From: Calditerrivibrio sp. | GTDB taxonomy: Bacteria > Chrysiogenota > Deferribacteres > Deferribacterales > Calditerrivibrionaceae | Direction: 5' to 3' | Length of the DNA: 64,000 nt | Assembly (NCBI GenBank): GCA_026415135.1 | Contig: JAOAHS010000061.1 | Coordinates: 1-64,000, forward strand | In this document: piece by piece, positions 16,645-24,199 of the stretch | Position numbering within the stretch: position 1 is the first letter of the stretch | Layout: each line of letters starts with the position of its first letter | Program-made: the position numbers and the translations under genes | The notes under the pieces: model-generated | Database searches by the model: none | Told to the model about the DNA's origin: nothing | What the model saw: only the letters and a program-made list of their open reading frames with translations

Positions 16645-19017
16645 TTATTTTAGCTTTTGTTCGAATATCTTAAATCTTTTGTTTTTATCAGGAAATTTTA
16701 AAATTGCTCTATCGTAGTACTTTTTGGCTTCATTTTTTCTGTTTAGTTTAAGATATCCTTCTATTATAACGGCATAAAGTTCCGGGTCGTTAAACTTTTC
16801 AATACCTACCATTTCCATTATATTAATCCCTTCTTCTATCCTATTTTTTCTGATCAAAGCATAGGCATAATAGATCATAATCTCTTCGTCATTGGAAAAT
16901 GATTCGTATGCTTTTGTAAAGGATTCTATGGCATCATGTATTCTTCCCATATTAAGATAAACTTTGCCACTTGTGAGCAACTGTTCTGCCAAGAGAATAT
17001 TTTTGATATCTATTCTTTTGTTGGATTTTGATATATCTTTTTTCTGAATGAGTGTATCGTAGGAGTATTTTATAAGTTCAAATATCTCCCTTGCAATCTG
17101 TTTGCCTTGGGGATCATTTATCAAATCTGGGTGATATGTTTTGGACATTTTAAGAAATTTTTGTTTGATTTTATCGACATCGTATTCGTTATTTGATATT
17201 TCAAAGATCTCCTCTGGTGTCTGTTTTTTTAGTTCGGCTAAAATATTTTGTAGTTCTGTTATGGAGACCTCTGGAGGTTCCACTTCCCTTAAGTATCCAA
17301 GCTTATATAAGATATCTAAACCTGAAAGCTCGATATCTGATAGCTTTACCAATGTATCGGAGGTAATGACGCCATCTTTAAAAAGTTGAAGTAAATTTTT
17401 TATAAGACCTATGTTATCGAATTCTTTTTCAAGGATATCTGTCTGCTTTAAAAGCTCATAATCTGTGTTTCTTTTTATTGTTATCTTTATTTTTAGTCTT
17501 TTATTTAAGAGTGCCAAAAGTAACATAAAAAGGATGTTGAAATTGGTATTAATGTTTAATGGAAAGGATTTATCGTATATAAATATTGCTGAGAGGATAT
17601 CATCACTGAGTGTTTCGTAAAATATCATGTTTTGATAAACATCTATTGATGTTTTGAGATCAGAAAGTGATAGGTTATTTTTTTCTAAAAGAGACGTAAT
17701 AAAGTTTATAAAATCATCATCTTTATCATCATTTGGTGCTATTAGGGTGTTATGCTTTTCTAAAATAAACTTTATTATGGAATAGTCACCAGTCAGTGAA
17801 TAAAGGAAATAAAGTTTACCTTGTTTAAAATACATTCTTGTGGTGATGTGATTGTTTATTATCTCCAATTCACCTGTGAGTTCCCTTTTGTATATGTCTA
17901 ATAAAATAGTGACAACATCTGTGGGCATAACCTCTGTTTTTGTTTTTTCTTGGTGTTTCATCAAAAGTAAGCCAAGTTTATGGAGCTTATCTATGATTAG
18001 AAAGAGCTCAGCTTTTGTTAAAGTAACAACTTTGGAGAGTTTTGATACCGTTGGGTATTCTTCTATTCGTGACAAGACAAAACCTTCCACGGGAGATATA
18101 TATATTTTCTCATCCAATAGTTTTAACCTATTTATGGAAAAAACGGTGTTTTCTCCGCCAAACTTATTATTGAAATTTTTTGTGATATAAAGCACCATGT
18201 TATCATAGAACTTTTTTATCTGATCATTTTGATAGCCTGAGTTTATTATTGAGATGATGCTTTTTAAAGATTCGTAAGTCTTGTTTTTGTTAAAGAGCTC
18301 CAAAGCAACAATGAATTTTACTATTGGATCATCTTCCTCAATGAAGGCACCTTCAGACACAATTTTTATCGATCCATTTATGATTCCAGAGTAGATTTTC
18401 TCGTAGGTTTCAAAATAGTCCCCGCCTATCTCCTTAGTGATTTCACCTACTGTTTTTTTACCATCAGCGTATTCCTGGAGAGGGTTTTCTGGGTCTTTTA
18501 CTTCTATTATCGAATTAAGTGTGAATACCTTAAAAAATCTAGCAAGATCATCTTTTCTTCGCAAACCCTCCAGAATGAGATAATCTACTGGAATTGAGAT
18601 CATGGAATCTCTGACCTCTTTCTCGTCAAATACAAAGAAACCACTATCCCATGTTATAATATGGTATACTACTTCTGCTACTTGTATTTCTAAAATCTTT
18701 TTTACACTTGTTTCATCCAGAAAATTATACTCGATAAGTACTTGACCTAAAGGTATCTTTAACTGTTTCTGTAAAGAAAGACCCTTTACCAAAGCATTTT
18801 TAGGTAGCATTTTGTATCTTAACAAAAGCTGGCCAATAAGTAGATGAGGGATGTTAGAGGTCACGTAAACAATTTTTCCATTTTTGAATATTATATTTAC
18901 TTCATCGTTCTCTTTTTGAAGATGGAGTTCGCCATTTTTATTGGAAAATGCAATCCATTGAAAGACTTCGGTTAATGGCATTGCTTTAAGGTCACCAACT
19001 AAACCTTTACTTACCAT
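16645..19017 (-). CDS. DUF4388 - J domain - TPR multidomain protein
   Basis: A 790-residue cytoplasmic protein. It begins with a DUF4388 (PatA N-terminal-like) module, about residues 1-120, with LVGDLKAMPLTEVFQWI and GELHLQKE. A second DUF4388-like unit lies near residues 365-450 (LTGELEIINNHITTRMYFKQGKLYF). A J domain around residues 600-660 keeps the catalytic HPD (KTYHPDL, about residues 627-629) needed to stimulate a DnaK/Hsp70. The last ~120 residues form TPR repeats (GKVYLNMGRIHDAIESFTKA; YLKLNRKNEAKKYYDRA). The likely role is an adaptor that recruits DnaK to clients bound by the TPR or DUF4388 parts, perhaps in surface motility or signalling complexes where DUF4388 occurs. This role is inferred. 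It overlaps suhB by 11 bases. Confidence 0.75.
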   Translation of the reverse strand: MVSKGLVGDLKAMPLTEVFQWIAFSNKNGELHLQKENDEVNIIFKNGKIVYVTSNIPHLLIGQLLLRYKMLPKNALVKGLSLQKQLKIPLGQVLIEYNFLDETSVKKILEIQVAEVVYHIITWDSGFFVFDEKEVRDSMISIPVDYLILEGLRRKDDLARFFKVFTLNSIIEVKDPENPLQEYADGKKTVGEITKEIGGDYFETYEKIYSGIINGSIKIVSEGAFIEEDDPIVKFIVALELFNKNKTYESLKSIISIINSGYQNDQIKKFYDNMVLYITKNFNNKFGGENTVFSINRLKLLDEKIYISPVEGFVLSRIEEYPTVSKLSKVVTLTKAELFLIIDKLHKLGLLLMKHQEKTKTEVMPTDVVTILLDIYKRELTGELEIINNHITTRMYFKQGKLYFLYSLTGDYSIIKFILEKHNTLIAPNDDKDDDFINFITSLLEKNNLSLSDLKTSIDVYQNMIFYETLSDDILSAIFIYDKSFPLNINTNFNILFMLLLALLNKRLKIKITIKRNTDYELLKQTDILEKEFDNIGLIKNLLQLFKDGVITSDTLVKLSDIELSGLDILYKLGYLREVEPPEVSITELQNILAELKKQTPEEIFEISNNEYDVDKIKQKFLKMSKTYHPDLINDPQGKQIAREIFELIKYSYDTLIQKKDISKSNKRIDIKNILLAEQLLTSGKVYLNMGRIHDAIESFTKAYESFSNDEEIMIYYAYALIRKNRIEEGINIMEMVGIEKFNDPELYAVIIEGYLKLNRKNEAKKYYDRAILKFPDKNKRFKIFEQKLK

Positions 19018-19774
19018 TTAATAACCTCAATAAATCTTTATGGATATGTTTGTTGGATGCCACTATAAAGTCAGACCAGATATCGTAGATATTTCCATTA
19101 AGTCCAGTTACAGTTCCTCCAGCTTCTTCCAGAATTATGGTGCCTGCGGCTACATCCCATGGTTTGAGATCTGACTCGTAATATCCTTGAAATACCCCCT
19201 TTGCTACATAGCAAAGATCTAAAGATGCTGAGCCAGCTCGTCTTATCCCCCTAGTATTTTTCAAAACCCTTTCCAGCATCTCTATAAGATGTTTTTTGTT
19301 CTCTTTTATGATGGAATAGGGGAATCCTGTAGCAATTAAGCTGTTTATAAGCATCGATTCTTGACTAACAGATATTTTATTGCCGTTTAGATAAGCGCCT
19401 TCTGATTTAACTGCATGGAAAAGCTCTCCAATAATAGGATTGTATACAATACCTACTTTGGTTGACTCAGAAAAAAAGCCTATAGATACAGCACAAAAAG
19501 GGAACCTGTGGACAAAGTTTGTTGTTCCGTCTATAGGGTCAACATAGAAACAGCAGTTTAAATGATGATGAGATGTTGGCTGTAATTCTTCTGAAATTAC
19601 TGGGATACCTGGAAAGTGCTTGCTGATTTGATCAATTATGAACTCTTCCGTTTTTTTATCATATTCTGTTACTAGGTCAATTGTGTTTTTAAATTCAACA
19701 ATGTTAGACCTGTCGTAACCCTCTCTAAGAATTCTTCCTGCATTTATAGTAATTTCTTTCAAGATCTCTAACAT
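19007..19774 (-). CDS. suhB: Inositol monophosphatase family protein
   Basis: A 255-residue Mg2+-dependent, Li+-sensitive-type phosphatase fold. The metal site is complete: ISEELQP (Glu), VDPIDGTTNF (DPIDGT) and the C-terminal WDVAAGTIILEEAGG. Such enzymes hydrolyse myo-inositol-1-phosphate or related sugar phosphates, and in some bacteria fructose-1,6-bisphosphate or NADP(H). The exact substrate is open. No Shine-Dalgarno sequence precedes the ATG. Instead a consensus TATAAT ends 6 bases upstream, so the transcript may be leaderless. It overlaps the downstream DUF4388 gene, indicating cotranscription. Confidence 0.88.
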   Translation of the reverse strand: MLEILKEITINAGRILREGYDRSNIVEFKNTIDLVTEYDKKTEEFIIDQISKHFPGIPVISEELQPTSHHHLNCCFYVDPIDGTTNFVHRFPFCAVSIGFFSESTKVGIVYNPIIGELFHAVKSEGAYLNGNKISVSQESMLINSLIATGFPYSIIKENKKHLIEMLERVLKNTRGIRRAGSASLDLCYVAKGVFQGYYESDLKPWDVAAGTIILEEAGGTVTGLNGNIYDIWSDFIVASNKHIHKDLLRLLNGK

Positions 19775-19779
19775 ACAAT

Positions 19780-19809
19780 ATTATAATATTAAAAACTAAA
19801 AATATGCAA
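19780..19809 (-). promoter_or_regulatory. suhB promoter placed for a leaderless transcript
   Basis: On the minus strand a perfect TATAAT occupies 19785-19780, with TTGCAT at 19809-19804 (18-base spacing). Only five bases separate the -10 from the suhB ATG, so transcription would begin at or within a base of the start codon. Confidence 0.5.
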
Positions 19810-19815
19810 TAAAAA

Positions 19816-20856
19816 CTATTTATCAAAGAATACTGATAGTTCTCCTAATCTTGAAAGACATCTTAATAGTTTTTTCTGAAATGATGATTCCAACATCTCC
19901 TTTGAAAAGATATCCTGCATGTGGTAGTCAGTTTTTATAAAGATGTTTGTGTTATAGTAATAACAACTATCTATAAAATGTGAAAATCTCAGTGCATTGT
20001 TTAGATGGGGGAAGGGCTTTAATCCATCTATGAATAAAGATTCTATTTTTTCAGGGATTACAAAGTATTTAAAGGGGTGGTTTTCTTCTAATACATACAT
20101 GAAATCTTTAAAATTTACTAACATCTTAGACTCGGATTTATCGATTTTGAAGAATTCGTAAAAATGATCATCTGTTACTTTCCGCTTGACTTGCTGTTTC
20201 TTTTTTCTATAGTCTTCACCTTCTACTATGACAGTTTTAAAGGTATTGGCAATTACCCCAAGTTCTTTTGTAAACTCATCAGCTTGAAATCTGAATTTAC
20301 CAAGCTCTGATGGTAGAGTGTTGGAAGTTGTTATGATAAGGGTATTTTTGTTTATATTTGCGAAAAATTTTGCTATCATTCGTGTGGTGGCAGGGTCATC
20401 AAGCTCAAATTCGTCTATCAATAGTAGATCAAGCTTTGAAAACTCATCAATGCACTTTTCCACACCCCAGTACACAAAAAAATAGTTAAGATCCCCAAAG
20501 CTCATAAAAGCTTTTTTTACTTTTGCTGTATTAAAACAGGCGGATATAAGATGGGTTTTACCTACACCGTAGCCACCATCGATATATAGGTTTTTTATGG
20601 GGAGTGTTTCTTCAATTTTTTTTTGGGTGAAAAAGCCAAAAAAGCTCTTTTTTGTGGTTTTTGGTGTGTTTTTAAACTCGTTTAGACGATTGATTTTGTC
20701 TATTAGGGTTTCTTTTATGTAATGTTGTGATGGAAAGTTATCATCAGGGATATAGTTTTCGAAAGTGCAGTGGGAAAACTTGGGATGAGGTCTCAAATTT
20801 TCAAAACACTTGTCAATGGATACTTCGAAAGAGATATCTTTTAGTTCGTAAATCAT
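19816..20856 (-). CDS. zapE: ZapE/AFG1-like ATPase
   Basis: P-loop AAA-type ATPase of 346 residues, related to ZapE (bacterial division-linked) and mitochondrial AFG1/LACE1. Walker A is DGGYGVGKTHL, Walker B LLLIDEFELDDPATTRMI, and sensor-1 is ITTSNTLP. The C-terminal FRFQADEF and RFSHFIDSCYYYN are family-like. The frame stays open upstream to 21039, but that extension crosses the gltA terminator and end. The ATG at 20856 follows AAGGCAGG and is the better start. Probable role: membrane-associated quality control or division under stress. It is followed by suhB. Confidence 0.85.
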   Translation of the reverse strand: MIYELKDISFEVSIDKCFENLRPHPKFSHCTFENYIPDDNFPSQHYIKETLIDKINRLNEFKNTPKTTKKSFFGFFTQKKIEETLPIKNLYIDGGYGVGKTHLISACFNTAKVKKAFMSFGDLNYFFVYWGVEKCIDEFSKLDLLLIDEFELDDPATTRMIAKFFANINKNTLIITTSNTLPSELGKFRFQADEFTKELGVIANTFKTVIVEGEDYRKKKQQVKRKVTDDHFYEFFKIDKSESKMLVNFKDFMYVLEENHPFKYFVIPEKIESLFIDGLKPFPHLNNALRFSHFIDSCYYYNTNIFIKTDYHMQDIFSKEMLESSFQKKLLRCLSRLGELSVFFDK

Positions 20857-20914
20857 AACCTGCCTTATATGTTTTTGAGGTTGATACTTAGCAAAATTTA
20901 TTTTGAAAAGCAAG

Positions 20915-20941
20915 AAAAAAAGGGGGGTATCCCCCTTTTTT
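20915..20941 (-). terminator. Terminator of gltA, 5' of zapE
   Basis: AAAAAGGGGG-loop-CCCCCTTTTT hairpin with T runs on both strands, 19 bases after the gltA stop on the minus strand. The zapE start lies about 60 bases beyond it, so read-through or a short promoter in that gap must supply zapE. Confidence 0.85.
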
Positions 20942-20959
20942 ATTGAATAGTTTGAGAAA

Positions 20960-22285
20960 TTATAGTTGGGGAGGATTAGCAGCCCACTTTTCAAGCATGT
21001 CTGTGGTGACAGATTTCGGCCTTTCAATAGGATAGCCAAGACCTCTGTCCCAAGTTATATTTGCCATACAACCAAGAGCTCTACCAACACCAAAAAGAAC
21101 AGTGTAGAAATCCCACTCTCTTACACCATAATACCACTGAATTACACCAGACTGGGCATCAACGTTTGGCCATGGATTTTTAGCTTTTCCGTGTTTCATC
21201 AACACATCTGGTGCCACTTCGTAGATCATTGATACAACTTTAAACAATGGGTCATCTCTAAGCCCAGGTGTTTCAAGGCAGAAGTTCCTCTGAGCGGTAT
21301 ATCTTGGGTCAGTCTTACGAAGAACTGCATGTCCATAGCCAGGGATAACTTGTCCAGAGTTTAATGTATCCCAAAGAGCTTGCTCGATAATCTCTTTAGT
21401 AGGTTCTGCACCTTTTAGGTATTTTTCCTCAAATTTGATTATCCAATCAAGCACTTCCTGGTTCGCAAGACCATGAAGAGGACCAGCAAGACCGTTTAGA
21501 CCAGCAGAGTAAGCATAATATGGATCTGAAAGGGCAGAATGAACAAGATGTGTAGTGTGGGCAGAAACGTTTCCAGATTCATGGTCAGAATGGAGGATGA
21601 AATACATTCTGGCAACGTCTTGATACTCTTTGCACTGACCGATCATGTGGGCAAAATTTGCACCCATGTCAAGGTTTGGATCGGGTGCAATTTGGTAGTC
21701 ACTTCTGTACTTTAGATTGTAGATAAAAGCAGCTATTATTGGGATACGTGCCACAAGATCGAACGCATCTTCATATACATACTCCCAAGCAACTTTTTTG
21801 TTGAAGTTACCAGAGCTATAGAATTTGGCAAATTTAGAATCTTTCTGCATGCAAAGGATACCTGTAGAAAGCATAACCATAGGATGGCTATCCCTTGGAA
21901 GAGCCCTTATTGCATCCCAAACATAGGATGGCACTACCTGACGAACCTTCCATTCCTTTAGTACCTCATCTACTTGCTCCTGAGTGGGAACATCACCTGT
22001 TAAGAGAAAATACCAGAAGGCTTCCACTGTAGGATATTTCGAACCAGGTGCTTTGGGAAGAGCAGCAAAGGTCTCATCTATGGTTTTACCACGAAATCTA
22101 ATACCTTCATGGGGATCAAGATAGGAAATATCTGTGACCAAACACTTGATATCTCTCATACCACCAAGAGCCTGACTGATGGTGACTTTGTCGATAACTA
22201 CATTTGCAAATTCCTTATTGAGTCTTTGGGTTCTTACGCTGTGCTCAGCGATCTTCTGGGCTAATACTTTTTTAAGTTGAGACAT
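20960..22285 (-). CDS. gltA: Citrate synthase, mitochondrial (eukaryotic)-like type
   Basis: A 441-residue citrate synthase condensing oxaloacetate and acetyl-CoA. The ATG at 22285 follows AGGAGGT; an in-frame ATG at 22339 lacks such a site. Catalytic residues are in NGLAGPLHGLANQEVL (His), PGYGHAVLRKTDPRY (His) and NPWPNVDAQSG (Asp). Blocks such as HSDHESGNVSAHT, GIRFRGKTIDE and ERPKSVTTD match the animal mitochondrial enzyme far better than hexameric E. coli GltA. A similar eukaryote-like enzyme is known from Geobacter. Such non-NADH-regulated enzymes have been shown in some anaerobes to run in reverse for autotrophy; whether this one does is not visible. Confidence 0.95.
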   Translation of the reverse strand: MSQLKKVLAQKIAEHSVRTQRLNKEFANVVIDKVTISQALGGMRDIKCLVTDISYLDPHEGIRFRGKTIDETFAALPKAPGSKYPTVEAFWYFLLTGDVPTQEQVDEVLKEWKVRQVVPSYVWDAIRALPRDSHPMVMLSTGILCMQKDSKFAKFYSSGNFNKKVAWEYVYEDAFDLVARIPIIAAFIYNLKYRSDYQIAPDPNLDMGANFAHMIGQCKEYQDVARMYFILHSDHESGNVSAHTTHLVHSALSDPYYAYSAGLNGLAGPLHGLANQEVLDWIIKFEEKYLKGAEPTKEIIEQALWDTLNSGQVIPGYGHAVLRKTDPRYTAQRNFCLETPGLRDDPLFKVVSMIYEVAPDVLMKHGKAKNPWPNVDAQSGVIQWYYGVREWDFYTVLFGVGRALGCMANITWDRGLGYPIERPKSVTTDMLEKWAANPPQL

Positions 22286-22329
22286 AAATGACCTCCTGAT
22301 TTGTTGGTAAATTATAAACCACTGTTTAT

Positions 22330-22358
22330 TTTTTAACATTAAATAGGAAAAAAGTCAA
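22330..22358 (-). promoter_or_regulatory. Candidate gltA promoter
   Basis: Minus strand TTGACT (22358-22353), 17-base spacer, TAAAAA (22335-22330). The predicted leader is about 40 bases and ends in a strong AGGAGGT ribosome-binding site. Confidence 0.55.
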
Positions 22359-22366
22359 CAAGTTTC

Positions 22367-22376
22367 TTGTATACAA
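22367..22376. promoter_or_regulatory. Perfect palindrome TTGTATACAA upstream of gltA (candidate GntR-type operator)
   Basis: A perfect 10-base palindrome lies 8 bases upstream of the gltA -35. It contains GTATAC, which fits the general GntR-superfamily operator rule GT-M-K-AC. A 9-of-10 copy sits at the acnB promoter (59006-59015). The rest of the 276-base gltA/EamA divergent gap is AT-rich without other clear signals apart from the two promoters. Confidence 0.45.
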
Positions 22377-22526
22377 TATACAGAGAAACCTATAAAACTA
22401 CATTGTTTTTGATGATATAACATATAGATAATTTTTATAGGTTTTAAAGTAAAAAGTTATTTTAAATTTATGATATATTTTTATGTATTTTATTGGTCTA
22501 TGGTTTTAACTATGTTCTATTTTTAG

Positions 22527-22555
22527 TTGATTATATTTTGTAAATCTGTTACTAC
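22527..22555 (+). promoter_or_regulatory. Candidate promoter placed for a leaderless DMT-transporter transcript
   Basis: TTGATT (22527-22532), 17-base spacer, extended -10 TGT-TACTAC (22547-22555). The downstream ATG at 22562 begins about seven bases after the -10 and no ribosome-binding site is present. Confidence 0.35.
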
Positions 22556-22561
22556 CTTTTT

Positions 22562-23401
22562 ATGATAGGTGTTTGGCTGGTTATCTTCAGTGCGTTGATG
22601 CATGCTTTATGGAATTTTTTTCTCAAAAAATCATCTGATAAGCACAAGTTTAATTATCAGATGCATCTATTAAATTTGTTGTTGTTTACATTAGCATACC
22701 CATTGTTTTTTAAAAGGTACCTTTTTTTTGATAGGAGTTCTGTCTTGTATGGATTTGTTGCAGGTATATTTTTTTCTGCATATCATCTTTTTTTAAGTAA
22801 AAGCTATAAAACAGAAGATGTATCAAAGGTATATCCAATTACCACCTCTTCACCTATATTTGTGACTGTTCTTGCTATCGTTTTTTTAGGTGAAAGGATC
22901 ACCATCTTAGGTTTCCTGGGTATTTTTATGGTGGTGACTGGTATTTTGCTGTTAAATATAAACAATATTGGAAGGTTGGTATTTTCAAAAGGGGTTATTT
23001 ACGCATTTTTTTCTTCGATATTTTATTCTTTTGGAGCTATTGTGGAAAAAGCTGGTGTAGGAAAAGGGAATATATTTCTCTATATATATTCGGTAACTTT
23101 TTTTATGACTTTTTTTCTTTTTATCTATTCTAAAAATGAGTCAAAGGGGCACTGGCAGTTTATGAGGGAAAATATTTCCCTGTTGTTGCCTGCAAGTGTG
23201 GTGCTTTTTCTTTCTGTGGTGTCTTATAGGTTTGGTCTTGAGAAAATCAATGTATCCTATGCAACATCCATTAGGCAGATAAATGCTCTTTTTGGACTCT
23301 TGATAGGCATTTTCCTTTTAAAAGAACCTATTATGTTTAACAGAATTATAGGTGCTTTCGTAATCATAGTGGGAATAATTTGTATTAAATTGACCCTATA
23401 A
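22562..23401 (+). CDS. EamA/DMT-superfamily transporter
   Basis: A 279-residue inner-membrane protein with about ten transmembrane helices in two EamA repeats. The first starts VIFSALMHALWNFFLKKS and ends FLGIFMVVTGILLLNI; the second starts GVIYAFFSSIFYSFGAIVEKAG and ends IIGAFVIIVGIICIKL. The motif YPITTSSPIFV...FLGERIT is typical of drug/metabolite exporters. The substrate cannot be inferred. The start matches the family N terminus, but the bases before it (CTACCTTTTT) contain no Shine-Dalgarno sequence, so initiation may be leaderless. It is monocistronic; a terminator-ended small-RNA candidate follows. Confidence 0.88.
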   Translation: MIGVWLVIFSALMHALWNFFLKKSSDKHKFNYQMHLLNLLLFTLAYPLFFKRYLFFDRSSVLYGFVAGIFFSAYHLFLSKSYKTEDVSKVYPITTSSPIFVTVLAIVFLGERITILGFLGIFMVVTGILLLNINNIGRLVFSKGVIYAFFSSIFYSFGAIVEKAGVGKGNIFLYIYSVTFFMTFFLFIYSKNESKGHWQFMRENISLLLPASVVLFLSVVSYRFGLEKINVSYATSIRQINALFGLLIGIFLLKEPIMFNRIIGAFVIIVGIICIKLTL

Positions 23402-23403
23402 TT

Positions 23404-23420
23404 TTGGCATGCAAAATGCT
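23404..23420 (+). promoter_or_regulatory. Sigma-54-like (-24/-12) promoter motif
   Basis: TTGGCATGCAAAATGCT matches the sigma-54 consensus YTGGCACGN4TTGCW, including the invariant GG and GC with the required 12-base phasing (GG at 23406, GC at 23418). The two mismatches are at less conserved positions. It lies just after the DMT-transporter stop and would start transcription near 23431. Confidence 0.4.
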
Positions 23421-23430
23421 ATGATATTTT

Positions 23431-23500
23431 CAGAAAGTAGTGGAACAACCACGCTTTTTAGAAGGACCGTCACCTGCCGGCTGGATGCCGGCACTTTTTT
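23431..23500 (+). ncRNA. Candidate ~70-nt small RNA with GGA motifs and intrinsic terminator
   Basis: The 138-base gap between the DMT transporter and the crotonase contains two hairpins. The first is small (GTGG-AACAA-CCAC, 23440-23452). The second is a strong terminator (TGCCGGC-TGGAT-GCCGGCA, 23475-23493) followed by C and six T. A sigma-54-like promoter precedes it by the right distance. Three GGA triplets occur (23442, 23464, 23483), the last exposed in the terminator loop, which is the way CsrA/RsmA-binding RNAs present their sites. It does not match any riboswitch I know. It could instead be only the 3' end and terminator of the transporter mRNA. Confidence 0.4.
23475..23500 (+). terminator. 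Intrinsic terminator
   Basis: Seven-base-pair GC-rich stem TGCCGGC/GCCGGCA with loop TGGAT and a six-T tail (23495-23500). It ends either the DMT-transporter mRNA or the small-RNA candidate. Confidence 0.9.
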
Positions 23501-23502
23501 CA

Positions 23503-23531
23503 TTGATTTTGATCTGAAAATTTTTTATACT
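23503..23531 (+). promoter_or_regulatory. Sigma-70 promoter of the crotonase-polA operon
   Basis: TTGATT (23503-23508), 17-base spacer, TATACT (23526-23531). It begins right after the terminator. The predicted start (about 23538) is within two bases of the crotonase ATG at 23540. Confidence 0.6.
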
Positions 23532-23539
23532 TTCTGCTA

Positions 23540-24199
23540 ATGGAGTGCCCTTTGATAGATTTTAATATTGTTCATGAAACAGCTAATATTACACTGATCC
23601 CTGAGGAAAGGTTCAATATCTTAAATCCAGATGTGATAAAGCAACTAATAAATATCTTAGAAATAATAAAAGATTCTGAGGCTAAGACGATAGTTATCTA
23701 TGGAAGAGGTGGTTCTTTTGCTGTTGGGGCGAATATAAAGCAGATGTATGAGTATGATGGATTTATGGCAAAGGGCTTTTCCATACTTGGTAACAAACTT
23801 TTTGGCTTAATGGATTCTATTCCCCAGGTGATAATTGCTCAGATCGATGGTTTTTGCATGGGTGGTGGGATAGATTTTGCTGCTTCATGCACCATAAGAC
23901 TTGCTACCATTAGCAGTAAGTTTGCACACCCCGGGGCACAACTCGGTGTAATAACAGGCTTTGGTGGTACTCAAAGATTACCAAGAATTATGAAGCCTAA
24001 TGCCATCAGCGATTTTTTTCTTTTTGGACAGATGTATGATGCCAAATATATGTATGAGGCAAGGTTTTTGGATGCCTTGTTTGATGATTTTGATTCAATG
24101 AAAAGTTATACAGATGGGTTAGTCAGAAAAATCAATGAAAAGAATAAGGTTTTCTTAAAAGAGTTGAAAAGTTTTGGTTCAAGAGGTTGTGGATGTTGA
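23540..24199 (+). CDS. Enoyl-CoA hydratase/isomerase (crotonase) family protein
   Basis: A 219-residue crotonase-fold protein. The oxyanion-hole segments are GRGGSFAVGANIKQM and IDGFCMGGGIDFAASCTIRLA, with HPGAQLGVITGFGGTQRLPR after them. The position usually holding the first catalytic Glu of hydratases appears as Gln in PGAQLGV, so a different reaction (isomerase, decarboxylase or thioesterase type) is possible. It is shorter than the usual ~260 residues, lacking much of the C-terminal helical region, and ends in a Cys-containing tail (SRGCGC). It overlaps polA by 7 bases. No ribosome-binding site is visible, consistent with a leaderless start. Confidence 0.78.
   Translation: MECPLIDFNIVHETANITLIPEERFNILNPDVIKQLINILEIIKDSEAKTIVIYGRGGSFAVGANIKQMYEYDGFMAKGFSILGNKLFGLMDSIPQVIIAQIDGFCMGGGIDFAASCTIRLATISSKFAHPGAQLGVITGFGGTQRLPRIMKPNAISDFFLFGQMYDAKYMYEARFLDALFDDFDSMKSYTDGLVRKINEKNKVFLKELKSFGSRGCGC

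Noticed and set aside
20857-21039. Upstream extension of the zapE frame overlapping gltA on the same strand
   Set aside because: It crosses the gltA terminator and reads gltA coding sequence out of frame. The ATG at 20856 has AAGGCAGG and a family-like N terminus.
22286-22339. Longer gltA start at 22339
   Set aside because: The ATG at 22285 has a near-perfect ribosome-binding site and the longer form would overlap the predicted promoter.
23431-23500. Riboswitch for the crotonase or DMT gene
   Set aside because: No match to conserved cores of the riboswitch classes I know, and the downstream promoter starts after the terminator, so it cannot control the crotonase in cis.
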